The position numbers were made by a program, and so were the translations under genes. Below are positions 53,078 to 63,536 of a stretch of 64,000 bases of DNA, in pieces. The notes beneath the pieces are model-generated. The model saw nothing but the letters and a program-made list of their open reading frames with translations. It had not been told where the DNA came from and made no database searches. The stretch is taken from NCBI GenBank assembly GCA_019022495.1, contig JAFEKR010000014.1:744001-808000 (forward strand), read 5' to 3'. The stretch's first letter is position 1. The number at the start of each line of letters is the position of its first letter. The stretch is from Epichloe hybrida (Eukaryota > Ascomycota > Sordariomycetes > Hypocreales > Clavicipitaceae).

Positions 53078-55448
53078 GATTTTGCGATACAAGATTTCTG
53101 GCTAGTGCTGTTGTAAACAAAGTTTTTGCCAAGTCAATCTTTGCGCAGGCCGGTTTTCGAATCGTTAAAATTCGTTGTTGTCAGTTTCGTGGACAAGGGG
53201 GGAGATGGCTCTTATGGAATGCAAGTAAGACCACTGAGATTGTTTGCGTGAATGGTGCAGGTATTGATTCTTTTGATCTCTGATTGTACGATGAAGGTGG
53301 ATCGAGAGAAGAATGAAAAGGGATCTTGCTTGCTCTAGCGAAGATGCTCTTTTATATCTAACATGAAACTTTATTAAAGCAAATTTTTCTCTATGTTTGT
53401 GATAAAAAAGCCATTCGCTGCGCTTATAAAGCTTATCACTAAGACAAAGATTAGTTAGCAAAGTATGTTTTTGTGGAAAACTCATTGGTAGACTCCATGT
53501 TGGGTGATAAAAGCATGCCAAACCTTGATATCAAGTTTTACCTCCTTAGGGGAGGATCTTAGCATTTCCTTTAATTAGTTCATGTTTCTGGTTTTTTTTT
53601 ATTGCTAAGGATTGTTTGTAAACAGTAGATGCTGACTATACCTAGCCAAGTGAACATTGACTAACTTTACAAGATGCCTTTAATAATTTATCATCGTTTT
53701 TGTACTGTTAGCACGAGCAAGGCGTGTAGTGAATGACAAAAAAAAAAGGAAAGGAAGGGGGATTTCGCCGCTTTCAAAGCTCGTATTGGTCACGTGGAAA
53801 TGCGCGAAGCAGTGATTAACCTTAAAATTCCTGAGCCTATGCAGGAGCTAAGTAAACTCTTCGCCCGCCTATGAGGCTGTTTTAGTAAACTCAATCTATG
53901 TGACGCCTCCAGAGGCCGACGCCGGCTCGCGTCACCTAGCTCATGATAGAACGGAATTGGGACTCACAAATCGTTGAAAGGGTGAAGCGTACTGATCAAA
54001 GCCGTCTTCTAGCTCATTAGTTCACGAAGAACAGAACATTCTCAAGGTTCGGTCCTAACCCATATTGCGCAATTCTTCTACCCTCCCATCGTATCAAGCA
54101 TCACCGCACTGCCCTTTCGTATGAGCCAGTATTGTCAAGAGATCTCTTTTCATCACGTGTAATGTGAGGCCCTGTGCGCGGCTGGTGATGCCGCCTGGTG
54201 GCATCATCCAAGGAAAGAGCAGACGTGACACTGTACACAGAGACTCCCCCCCACCTACCAGGACGAGAACACGATCAAGATCAAGGTATATAAGATTAAT
54301 TATTCTCCTTCTCAATCGCCCGATAATTAGAACTCACTGGCATTCGGAGAATGGCGTGCTAAAAATGCGTTAGCTCCTGTATGAGGGTAGTCTGCTTGGG
54401 AGCTTTAAGTGCGGGAAGACTTTGTTTTTATGGGATGTCCAGCGACGGCTCCTATTTTTCCAGTTTCAACCTCGGAAATTTTGAAGCATGCCATCTATTG
54501 AAGTTCTTCTATTATGCCGCTTTGATTGAAGGCCGGTTTTCCGGGTATCTTTTGCGGCTGCCGGTCTGGCTTCTCTGGCTCAACGGGCAACAGCAACGTA
54601 CTTCCTCCCTAGCATCGTGCGCATTTCCCCTGCTTAGGACTTCGAATCCTTAATTTTTTACGCATGCAGAATCTGTTTTATAGTATCGGGCGTTCCTTTG
54701 AGCATCTTCATTCTTATCTTGCAGGACGCAGTGGCCTGTGGCGACTGCGCAGTTTTTTTTGCTGGGGGCCAGCGCATTCAGCCAAGGCCATGGGTATAAG
54801 TACCTCTTGTGCGCCGAAAGATACCAAATATTTGCCGGTAAATATACCTCGGGTGAATTTCTGTACCTCTACCCCGAAGTCACGCACCAGCAGCATGTTG
54901 GTCCAATTCCTTACAGTTGCGTGCGAACTTACACCCGGTACCTAGGTACGCTGCGTCCTCTCTCTTCATCCATTAGAACAAAAAACAGGTGAAACACACC
55001 GACAACTAATAAACGTAAAATCCTCAGCACACATCAACTGATTGCACCTGGCCGAATTTCCAGCTCAGTACGGATGAATCAGTTATCATGTTTCAGTTTT
55101 AGGGGACGGCTTGTCGCTCCAACACGGAATGTTTGTTACTCACTGCGTGTGATGACTGTCCAGGGTTTCTCTGGGCCGAACATGTTGTCGAGTAGGTACA
55201 ATTTTTGGACGCAATGCAGATGCTTGTGTAAATTGTGGTGTGAGAATCTGCAACGTCGGAAGGCGGCTGGTGTATAAAAATATGCCTTGTTGGCTTTCCA
55301 CCCCAACCGCCCAATCCCTGTGACTGCCACTGACTGACACGCAAGCGCTCCCCTCTCGTCCCGCCATTTATAAAAAGGCCGATGCCCCCCCTCTCAGATC
55401 ACCATCTGTATCGGACAGTCAACTTTTTGCTGGCTCCATCTTTACAAC
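53078..55448. other. Gene-poor region (2.4 kb)
   Basis: AT-rich sequence with no domain-bearing ORF. A TATAAAAA box at 55369-55376 lies about 75 bp before the Fic/Doc gene start. Nothing else is recognised. Confidence 0.5.
55369..55376 (+). promoter_or_regulatory. TATA box of the Fic/Doc gene
   Basis: TATAAAAA, 73 bp upstream of the start codon at 55449, a plausible distance for a fungal core promoter with a short leader. Confidence 0.5.
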
Positions 55449-55898
55449 ATGGCTGCAAATCCCTGCTACCGTTTTCTCACAGCTGCTCAAGTCAAAAGAT
55501 TATACACGCTGCATATTACCAAATCATCGCCGACCCAGCCAACCATGCTAGACTCCGCCATTGACTCACCAATGAATCACAAACACTACGGTCAAACCGA
55601 CTTGTTTCAGTTAGCCGGGATCCTCGCACAGAAAGTAATCCTCAACCACCCATACCAAGATGGCAATAAACGAACCGGCCTTTTCTGCGCAGATATGTTC
55701 TTAAAGATGAACGGGTACCAGTTGCAGGAAAAGCCAATGGCTAGCAATGACGCAAAATTCGACCAAAACCTTGCAAACGCGCATGTTCTAGTCGCCGCAG
55801 GCCAGTGGACGTCAGAAGACCTTGGGAATTACTACTCTACTGTCGCTCACCCACTAGGAGATGTTAGCAAAGAGATCAAGGATGCGGACGAGTATTAG
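55449..55898 (+). CDS. Fic/Doc-family protein (death-on-curing type)
   Basis: Single exon, 149 residues. An N-terminal LTAAQVKRLYTLHI helix and the segment HYGQTDLFQLAGILAQKVILNHPYQDGNKRTG place it in the Doc branch of the Fic fold. The active-site loop is HPYQDGNKR, with catalytic His67, a phosphate-binding Asp-Gly-Asn and Arg75. Bacterial Doc toxins phosphorylate elongation factor Tu and are neutralised by Phd; Fic proteins more often transfer AMP. This loop mixes the glycine of Fic with the NKR of Doc, so the chemistry is uncertain. No Phd-like partner and no internal (S/T)xxxE(G/N) inhibitory motif is visible. A bacterial origin by horizontal transfer is plausible; the gene stands alone in a gene-poor region. 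Confidence 0.82.
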   Translation: MAANPCYRFLTAAQVKRLYTLHITKSSPTQPTMLDSAIDSPMNHKHYGQTDLFQLAGILAQKVILNHPYQDGNKRTGLFCADMFLKMNGYQLQEKPMASNDAKFDQNLANAHVLVAAGQWTSEDLGNYYSTVAHPLGDVSKEIKDADEY

Positions 55899-57148
55899 AT
55901 GAGATTGCCAATCGACAACATCGGTATAGTGGTACAACGCTCACTTGGTCCTCGTGTATTTTAGTGCAAGTGAAGGGTCTTTTATTTGGTAGTAGCTGGC
56001 ATTTGGTCGGCTATGTCACACGCAGTCCTCGGGTTTCTTTTGTTTCTGGTATGGTTGCACATATTTGCCCAGCCTGCGAGCTACCTATCTCGCAAGAGTT
56101 CAATTGCTCCCTTTAGTCTTTCGTGGCTCTCTCGTGCGGATTCGTGGAAACCATCTGTCATCCACTCAGGTTGTGTACTTGGTAGAGCTACTTCGAGCAT
56201 AGAACTCACGGTCGGCTGTGCCATCCAGGGTAACAGAGTGCGACGCACCCCATAGCCAGAGAGTTGCAGGGCTTATGTTCGTTGCATTCTGTCGTGGAAA
56301 GTCTTGTTGTACGATAATCCTTGCATATGGCACCAGCTTAAGAAAGGCTATATTAGCGTGGTCAGTGATGTAGAATAGGTTTACGCACCATGCGCAAAAT
56401 GCAGGGTGTCATAGTAGAATGTAAGTGGACTCTTCGACGGGATCTAAGGTAAGACATATGCCAGCCTATTTAGCAATAGCAGATTTCATAGCAAGACCAA
56501 CTTTTTTGTCGAATATGATACACGCCTGATGTGGGTTGCCGATAAATATGTCAAGTTTTTGCGTTTCGAGAGACCCCTTCGTATTAAACGTGACGAATTC
56601 CGCCTTCACATCATGGGACGCTCTGCGGGATTGAATGACTCGATTGTACTGCAATGTCACTATTCAGGAAGGACGAAGTCATGGCTTGAGAAAAGGAGGC
56701 ATTGTTCCAGGTGTTTCGAAAATAGTTTGCGAGAGGCTGCTGGGTGAATGGGAGTGAATTGCATGACGCCGGATAAACTGATGTCCGTTCTGTGTGTACG
56801 CGCACCAGGCCGCCATGTCTCCGGGCATCTGCCGCATGTACAAAATGACTGACCTTGCTCAAGAAGAGCGCGGTGCCATCAACGAAAATTGGCATCTCTT
56901 AAAGGCAACGATAAAAAAACCGTTAAAGCGAAATAAAACTTGTCTTCTTGCTGGAAACACAAGGGTTCTCGCCGCGATGACTCAGCACAACCGCCGACTG
57001 GTCAACTTCACCTCCCCTCACCTCAGTCCAGATTTTTCCACTTCACCACTCTCACCACCGGCCAGCCACCATACTCAGTGTAGCCGACTACCAGAAAAAA
57101 TTCGACAACAACTCAGAAATTCGTCAGAAAGCCAAGACAAAGTCACAT
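55899..57148. other. Intergenic region, nothing recognised
   Basis: Between the Fic/Doc gene (+) and the MBL-fold gene (-). Short ORFs near 56466-56895 on both strands lack domain support. Confidence 0.5.
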
Positions 57149-58270
57149 TCACGCAAGCAGCACAACACCGTCCCCCGATGCGAGTTCCAAAAACTGATCG
57201 GATGGCGAAGAATCACTTGCTGCTTGTTTGACTAGCTCTTCATCATGCTTCACAGCCTCTTCGAAGGAGTGTCTAGTTCGTTGTAATAGAGGGGCGATGA
57301 ATCCGCCCCCCCTTTTCACTTCATCATGAGTCGCTACCCAGAACTTGGCTTTGCAGACCTTGACGGCTTTGATGCCGTTCAACGCGCCAAGGTTGAGCTG
57401 CTTGGTCATCCAGATGCGCACGTCGTCGAGGCCGTGCAGAAGAGCCAAGGTCTTGAGGCCTGACGATTCGATGCCTGCCAAGTCTTTGCTCTCAATACCG
57501 TGGGGGGAATAGACGACGGCTTCGCCCCCATCACCTCGGCCAAGATTGAATGCGATGAGTGAAGCTGCATGATAATACAGCGCATTTCCGGGTGTGATGA
57601 CCCGGCCAATGGCCAGCCAGTCTGGCAATGGACCGACAGTCAACCGTGACCATTCGACGCCCGCGCCTAGGGCGGGTGTGGTGATGACTTGATTGAAATA
57701 GCTCCAGTTTCGTACCAGGTCAGCCGCGACGTCTGAAGCATACACGGGTGTTGAGCGGGGAAGCTCAAGCAGCGTGTTTTGATGACAATGGTCAGTGAAC
57801 TCGTGGGAAATGATCACCGCGTCGATCATAGACACGGACGAGTCAAGCGTTGAAGGTTCCGACACCGTTTGTGGTCGGTACGGCGGAGATGATTCCGTCC
57901 CGGGCAGTTTACCGTGGCCGTTGAGTGTAGCGCCAATGGGACTGCTTTCAATGTCTCGAAGGACCTGATTCAGGCCGTTGATCGTTGCAACACAGGGGGC
58001 AACAACGTGCCACTGCGTGCTGAATAGCGAATGGACGTCGGACTGAGGTCCCTGCAGCCATGGGTCGATGAGGATGTTGAATCGCGAACGGCCCAGGGGC
58101 ACATTCGCATTTGGTGGATACGGCAATTGAAGGAGCCATGTTGTATCCGCATTGAGATGTACTAGGACCGGCCGTGAGACGGTTCGTATCAAATCCGCCC
58201 ATTGATCCGCACCGCTAGCGACCTGGAAGCGTGGCGGCGACAACGGCGCCGAAGGTGATGGAGGCTGCAT
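57149..58270 (-). CDS. Metallo-beta-lactamase-fold protein
   Basis: Single exon, 373 residues. Features of the MBL superfamily are the strand-turn segment FNILIDPWLQGP, a metal-binding motif of the HxxxDH kind in VIISHEFTDHCHQNTL (about 155-160), and later VYSPHGI, where a histidine sits in a strand end. The full five-histidine set of glyoxalase-type enzymes is not evident, so metal binding may be partial. Fungal proteins of this layout are mostly uncharacterised; some resemble N-acyl-phosphatidylethanolamine hydrolases. The C-terminus is helical and acidic. A spaced TACGGAGT...ACTCCGTA inverted repeat lies 12-31 bp upstream of the start. Confidence 0.78.
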   Translation of the reverse strand: MQPPSPSAPLSPPRFQVASGADQWADLIRTVSRPVLVHLNADTTWLLQLPYPPNANVPLGRSRFNILIDPWLQGPQSDVHSLFSTQWHVVAPCVATINGLNQVLRDIESSPIGATLNGHGKLPGTESSPPYRPQTVSEPSTLDSSVSMIDAVIISHEFTDHCHQNTLLELPRSTPVYASDVAADLVRNWSYFNQVITTPALGAGVEWSRLTVGPLPDWLAIGRVITPGNALYYHAASLIAFNLGRGDGGEAVVYSPHGIESKDLAGIESSGLKTLALLHGLDDVRIWMTKQLNLGALNGIKAVKVCKAKFWVATHDEVKRGGGFIAPLLQRTRHSFEEAVKHDEELVKQAASDSSPSDQFLELASGDGVVLLA

Positions 58271-60624
58271 ATCGTCACTTGTACGGAGTGGCTACTCCGT
58301 ACCAACTATCAGGCTACTGAGGCACAGGCGCCAATCGGTTGGTATCAGAAATTTCAGCCTCGAGCCCTGTGAGCGTGCGACAAAACTCTCCAGAGAGCAA
58401 ATCGGAGCGAGGCCTGTCTGTCGCACCACGTCGCTGGGATATCGTTCAGGGGTCTTCAGCTTATCGATGATTTTTCCTCCGACAATTGATGATGGCGTCT
58501 TGATCGAAGCCCATCTGAAATTGCGGGCGCCCGCAGTGACTTGCCGTTGCAGTGCCAGGGCCAGGACGAAAGGATGACCGCCAACCCAGCCCGAGGCAGA
58601 TGAAAGTGGGGAAACGATGAAATTCGAAATTGACGTCTTCGATTTTGGACGACGCCAGGCCCCAACCCCGGCCTGGTCAGCGCGGGCGCAAGGCGTAAGG
58701 CGCGTTAAATTGTCTCGCAGCAATGCTCCGGGAGCCTCGTGACATGACAAGTTATTCATTCAATCGAGGTATATCGGAGAAATGATTCTCAATCAGCCGA
58801 GATCTGTCTGTAGTATCTTGCAGAGCCTCTAAACCGCCCGCCCAGTGGGCGATAACAAAAGGCCGATCACTGCGGCAACGTCGCGGGGGGGGGGGGGGAA
58901 GAACAAGGCAGACAAAAACAAAAATAAAAGGTCGCATACGAAAAGGATGCTATGAAGATGGAGACAAAATGCCAATGTCCCTTTCGCGACTTTGTCCAAA
59001 TGCAGCGAAGCAAGAGCACCCCTCCATCTTACAGGCGTTCGTTCATGCTACGTAACCGTCGTTAGACTTATCGGATCGCAACGGCTCACGAAATCTGCAC
59101 CTACCAGATGGCCCCTGATAAGTGAGGCCTATTTTTCTTTCTTCTTTCTTCTTTCAATCTTGGACCACTTCGATGCTGTCTGCATCTGGTCCGCAGGCAA
59201 TTGAGCTGCTACCGAAGCCTGCCTGATCCCCTGGATCATCAACATGCCAGACGACTTGTCTCCATGACCTCATGGGCATGAGACGGTTTTGCTAGTCGGG
59301 TCGCTGCTCCTCGTTTAGCACAGTGGTGGTTCATTCAGTCGCAACTCTGTATTTCCATTATCCATGACGACAAACGCTCGGAAGAAATGAAAAAAAAAAA
59401 AAAAGGAACTCAAAAGAAGATGCCAGCGCTAGGAACCTAGCCGAACTACTTTTTATGGAACTGAAAAGTTGAGGCATCATGGGGCATCATAGCATGCCCG
59501 TTGCATTACGTCGGCGCGCAACGTTTCTTTCTGCTCGCCGCGTGGCTCGGGAATTGAGCACATCACTTTACGGACGCAGGACGGCAAGACCATGATCGGC
59601 AGAGAGCTACGGATATTTGGAATCGCCTTAGTGTGTGAGCTAGAGCTAGCCCAGCTTTTTTTCTTCAAGCCATTGCCGGAAGAATGACAATTCGGCTACG
59701 CAATGCACGCTTGCTTTTTTTTTTTTTGCAAGAGCGCAACTCAAGCGAATGAGACAATGTTGGCATGACCCTTGTTGAGATTTCCCTCATGGGCCAATTA
59801 GTGGCTGAAGGTCCCACGCAGAGCAATCTTACATCTTACCCCTGCTTGAGCCAACGCAGGATCCGTGTCTTGTAACACGTCCATGCCTTCTCTATTGTTT
59901 GAGCTCGAACAAGGCATCCCCGGTGCCGAGCTCTCGTGAGCAATTGGCGTTCTCTCCACCTATTCGTCCCGTATTCGCCCAGCGGTTGCTTTTTCAGCCG
60001 ATCTACGGATTACCGGCCGAGCCGACGGGCGATGCCCGCAGACAACCCGCCCGCCAGCATGAACCAAATGGCGCCCCTGGTCAATGTTTTATCACTCTCG
60101 TCACAAGGTGTACGTTGGGTATACCATGTCCCTTGCGTATTAGTGAAAACACCCCCTCTCCTATGTCATCTTGTTGTTGATGTTAAAAGCACGATTGTCA
60201 ACAACCTCGTATGATGTGAAGGGCTCCGAGGCACAAGAATGAAGAACGAGGGAAAACTAGTCGGCATGGCATGGTTGTCCCTTGGCTTTGGTGATGGAGA
60301 ATGCATCTAGTTTGGCGCAATTGAAACTAGTTTAGTACGCAGAGCTAACCGCAGAGCATCATCGGCCTCAGCTCTCGACTAAGAGAATTGTGGGGGGGGT
60401 CTCATGTCGAAGACATCATGGTGGGAAACAGAAGACGATGCGGGTAACAATGTGAGGCATCTGGACAACCCACCAGGACGGGACTGAAGTTTCCCGAGGA
60501 AATGGTCCCGGAATCTGGATTTAAAGAAGACGATGCCGGCCGTTTGTTTTATTACCTTTTCCCCTTCCATCTCTATTCTCGATTGCCCCCTCCGTTCCTT
60601 ACACAACAATTACACAACAACACC
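58271..60624. other. Intergenic region (2.35 kb), nothing convincing
   Basis: Contains the spaced TACGGAGT/ACTCCGTA inverted repeat (58282-58301), a G run near 58888-58899 and A/T homopolymers at 59391-59404 and 59716-59728. A 155-codon minus-strand ORF at 58292-58759 has no recognisable features. Confidence 0.5.
58282..58301. promoter_or_regulatory. Spaced TACGGAGT / ACTCCGTA inverted repeat
   Basis: Two 8-bp arms separated by 4 bp (GGCT), immediately upstream of the MBL-fold gene start. It resembles the fused palindrome upstream of the nickel transporter. Confidence 0.5.
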
Positions 60625-61021
60625 ATGTTCACATCGGCGCTTCTATTCGGCTATGCCGCGGTGGCAACAGCGATGCAATGTAGAAACCTCACAGTTCCCG
60701 TGTCTCTCAGCGCCCGAAATGGCGACTTCGACCTGAAAGCACCCGCTACCGAGATCGAAGTCACCGACTTGTCCTTGGGCATGAGCCGACCTGGAAACAA
60801 TGTGACGGCACAATACCTCAAAGGCGTAAGCACAGGCCTCTCCCTTTTTTTTTTTTTTTTCTGGTTTCCCGACATTAGAAATGGAAACAAAAAAAATGTA
60901 CATCGCGAAACATTCAGAGAGCTGACCTAACTTGTCTCGATGGGACCACATGTAGTACAAGACGGTTTCGGGAAACTACCAGCTCGCGGCCACATACTGC
61001 GAGCCCGACGATGGTCCGGGT
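60625..61021 (+). pseudogene. 5' stump of a secreted alpha/beta hydrolase
   Basis: Exon 1 (60625-60825) encodes a signal peptide and CRNLTVPVSLSARNGDFDL. After an intron (60826-60955), exon 2 continues YKTVSGNYQLAATYCEPDDG to about 61021. This is the conserved N-terminus of a family of secreted fungal serine hydrolases of about 350-400 residues. The nucleophile elbow (GxSxG) and everything after it are missing. Beyond 61021 the frame stays open to 61396 but encodes unrelated Ser/Pro-rich sequence, mostly antisense to the 3' end of the GH31 gene. A deletion or rearrangement has therefore removed most of the gene; if made, the product would be inactive as a hydrolase. Confidence 0.6.
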
Positions 61022-61127
61022 TTGCCCATCAAATGCCTCCAGACTTGTTTGCCCAAAAGTGTTCAATTGATCCAACGATCCAGGAACGTCCAATGTTGTA
61101 ATCTTGGTTCCAGAATATCCCCCACCT

Positions 61128-63536
61128 TCATCGACTATCCGCCGTCAGCAGCTCCAGAACAGGCCCAACCACTTCCGCATCCAGTCCCAAACTCAAAAGA
61201 CTGCCTACCCTGCTCCCAACTGACTTGCTTCCCTCTACAGCCGCGGCAAAGATCTTGTCTTTCAACTCAAACTCGATTTGTGCCGCCAAAAGCCAGCTCG
61301 TCACTCGACTCCTCTTGTCCACAACACCAAGTTGCGGGTCGGGCCCAATCTGAATCTCGACGTCGACGTGTTCGCGTCTGTCATGTCGAGGAATGACTAC
61401 CAATCCAGGCATGCTCGAAGATTCATCCACGAATGACGTGTGCGACACCTCTGATCCTCCGATGCTGACTTTGATGTCGGACGGAACTGACATGACGGAC
61501 AGGAACCTGAATCGCCAGTGCTTCGTGGACGCAGATACGCGCAGTCGACCTCTGGATTGATCGTAAACGAGATTGATCTCGCGGGTCCCTGATTCCCGTG
61601 CATCGGACGATGCAATATTGTGGGGTCCAGCATCATCCGCCGGGTCCTCTACGATGGTAAACTTTCCGTCATGGCCGACGACAATGATGAGCTCGAGATT
61701 GACGGGGTTCTTGCACCCGTTCTTGGGGGACGTGTCTTGGTCGAGGGGGATGATGGACCCTTCAGGTGCGAGAACGGGCATCGTTTCGAGGGGTCGAAAC
61801 AACTGAGCTTCGCGGTCGCCGTCGTAAACCAGCCCGGTGAACAGGTCGACGTGCCGCCCGGGAGGCACCCAGACATTCACACGCGCCAAATTGGTCTTGG
61901 CGTTCCGCGGCTCAACAATTGGAGCGGCCACGAGGCTTGAACCGAAGAAGTACTCGTTCGGCTTTCCGTACGCCTCTCCGCGGGCGGGGTGCTCCCAGTA
62001 CAGCGGACGGACGAGCGGCTCGTGGCCACCATTCACATTCATTGTGTACAGGTACGGCATCAACCGATGTCTGAGCTTCATGAAGGCCTGCATGGTGTCG
62101 CGAGACTCTTTTCGGTAGTTCCATGGCTCCTTGGACGCCCACTGACTATGCGAGGAATGTAATCTGAAAATTGGAGAGAAGACCCCGAACTGCACCCACC
62201 GAGTAGCCATTTCGTCGTCTCGAGAACCGCCCATGTGGCCTCCGATATCATGGCTCCACCATCCGTAGCCGATGTTGGAAGCCGTGGCCGTGAACTCGGG
62301 CTGAAACTTGAGCGATTCCCACGTCACGATGGTGTCGCCCGAGAAGCCTACGGGATACCGATGGCTCCCCGGCCCGGCGTAGCGAGAGAATATGATGCCT
62401 TTGCCTTGACCATTTTGGTTGACACTGTCCTGGAAATGGTAATAGTTCAGCAGCCAAAGCGGATCTAAGCCAGGGATTCGTGAAGTTGGACCCTGCTGCC
62501 AGTCGATCCACCAAAAGTCGCACGTTTCCTTCTCCAGACTGCGATGCAGAACATTCAGATACACGTCCATGAATTTGGGGTCCGTGGGATTGAACAGGAT
62601 AGGAGCCTTTTTGGAAACATCGTGCCCAAGTGCCTTGGCCATGGGCTCATAAAGGTCTTCGTGGTGGTGTACTCCCGCGTGTGGATGGTCGTTGAGCGTG
62701 ATCTTTAATCCTCTATCGTGGAGGGCCGATCCAAACGCTTCTGGGTCGGGAAACAGGTTCTTTTCCCAGGTATATCCGGTCCAGCCTGCGTGCGGTATAT
62801 GATCACCCTTGACTTGGTGCCAGTCCATGTCTATAACGGCGACTGACAAGGGCACATCTTTCTGGGCAAACTTGTCCATCAGCTGCAAATACTCGTCCGC
62901 GGTGTACGGATGATATCGGCTCCACCAGTTGCCCAAGGCCCATCTTGGTAGCACGGGCTGACGCCCAGAGATGTCAAAGAAGGACTTCATGGCTGCTTTA
63001 AAATCATGTCCATAGCAAAACATGTATCCATCAATGCGATCCCCTGGCCTCCGCGGCGCCACGGTTCCATTGCCATCAAAAAGCATTGTCTTGCCATCGT
63101 CAATGATGGAAAACCCAGAGCGCGACAGAATGCCGTCACCCATGTCACATCGGCCATTGACTTCGTCCAGTGTCCGGGCTGTGCCACCGAGGTTATCTTT
63201 GACCGTCTCGCCATAGTGCCAGTCTGCTCCCCAAAGAGTGACTTTGCTGGTGAATCCGATGGCGAGCCCGCTTGGACTGAAACGTTTCTTGTCATAAGTG
63301 ACATGAATGTTGCGAGTGATGATTTCAATCTGTTCGTCGGCGTCGTTCACGGAATACTCTGGCGGGGTAAAATTGCGATTCAGGGCAAATGCAGACGCAC
63401 GGTCCTCAAACACTCCATCTTCAGACCACTCGTATCGAAGTACCGTGTCGTTGATGAGCGTAAATCGATAATTTGGTCCAGACACGACGGCGCCTGGATT
63501 GGCAGCTGGGTCGCAGGGAAATGCGTACTTGTCCAT
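61128..63536 (-). CDS. GH31 alpha-glucosidase-type glycoside hydrolase
   Basis: Single exon, 802 residues from the ATG at 63536; the frame is open 54 codons further up but that part is not conserved-looking. The N-terminal beta-sandwich (about 1-220) leads to RWALGNWWSRYHPYT and VAVIDMDWHQVKGDHIPHAGWTGYTW. The nucleophile aspartate is in FWWIDWQQG (about 343) and the acid/base in GFSGDTIVTWESL (about 402). SHDIGGHMGG and FSPIFRLHSSHS follow, as in GH31. No signal peptide is seen, so a cytosolic location is likely. The family cleaves alpha-glucosides or alpha-xylosides; substrate is not determined. Its 3' end is convergent with the truncated hydrolase gene, with only about 105 bp between recognisable coding parts. 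Confidence 0.93.
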   Translation of the reverse strand: MDKYAFPCDPAANPGAVVSGPNYRFTLINDTVLRYEWSEDGVFEDRASAFALNRNFTPPEYSVNDADEQIEIITRNIHVTYDKKRFSPSGLAIGFTSKVTLWGADWHYGETVKDNLGGTARTLDEVNGRCDMGDGILSRSGFSIIDDGKTMLFDGNGTVAPRRPGDRIDGYMFCYGHDFKAAMKSFFDISGRQPVLPRWALGNWWSRYHPYTADEYLQLMDKFAQKDVPLSVAVIDMDWHQVKGDHIPHAGWTGYTWEKNLFPDPEAFGSALHDRGLKITLNDHPHAGVHHHEDLYEPMAKALGHDVSKKAPILFNPTDPKFMDVYLNVLHRSLEKETCDFWWIDWQQGPTSRIPGLDPLWLLNYYHFQDSVNQNGQGKGIIFSRYAGPGSHRYPVGFSGDTIVTWESLKFQPEFTATASNIGYGWWSHDIGGHMGGSRDDEMATRWVQFGVFSPIFRLHSSHSQWASKEPWNYRKESRDTMQAFMKLRHRLMPYLYTMNVNGGHEPLVRPLYWEHPARGEAYGKPNEYFFGSSLVAAPIVEPRNAKTNLARVNVWVPPGRHVDLFTGLVYDGDREAQLFRPLETMPVLAPEGSIIPLDQDTSPKNGCKNPVNLELIIVVGHDGKFTIVEDPADDAGPHNIASSDARESGTREINLVYDQSRGRLRVSASTKHWRFRFLSVMSVPSDIKVSIGGSEVSHTSFVDESSSMPGLVVIPRHDRREHVDVEIQIGPDPQLGVVDKRSRVTSWLLAAQIEFELKDKIFAAAVEGSKSVGSRVGSLLSLGLDAEVVGPVLELLTADSR

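Noticed and set aside
54630..54660. TTCGAATCC sequence resembling a tRNA T-arm
   Set aside because: No matching acceptor, D-arm or anticodon stem could be folded around it.
58292..58759. 155-codon minus-strand ORF just upstream of the MBL-fold gene
   Set aside because: No family features. It probably reflects the leader or intergenic sequence; the MBL start at 58270 is better placed.
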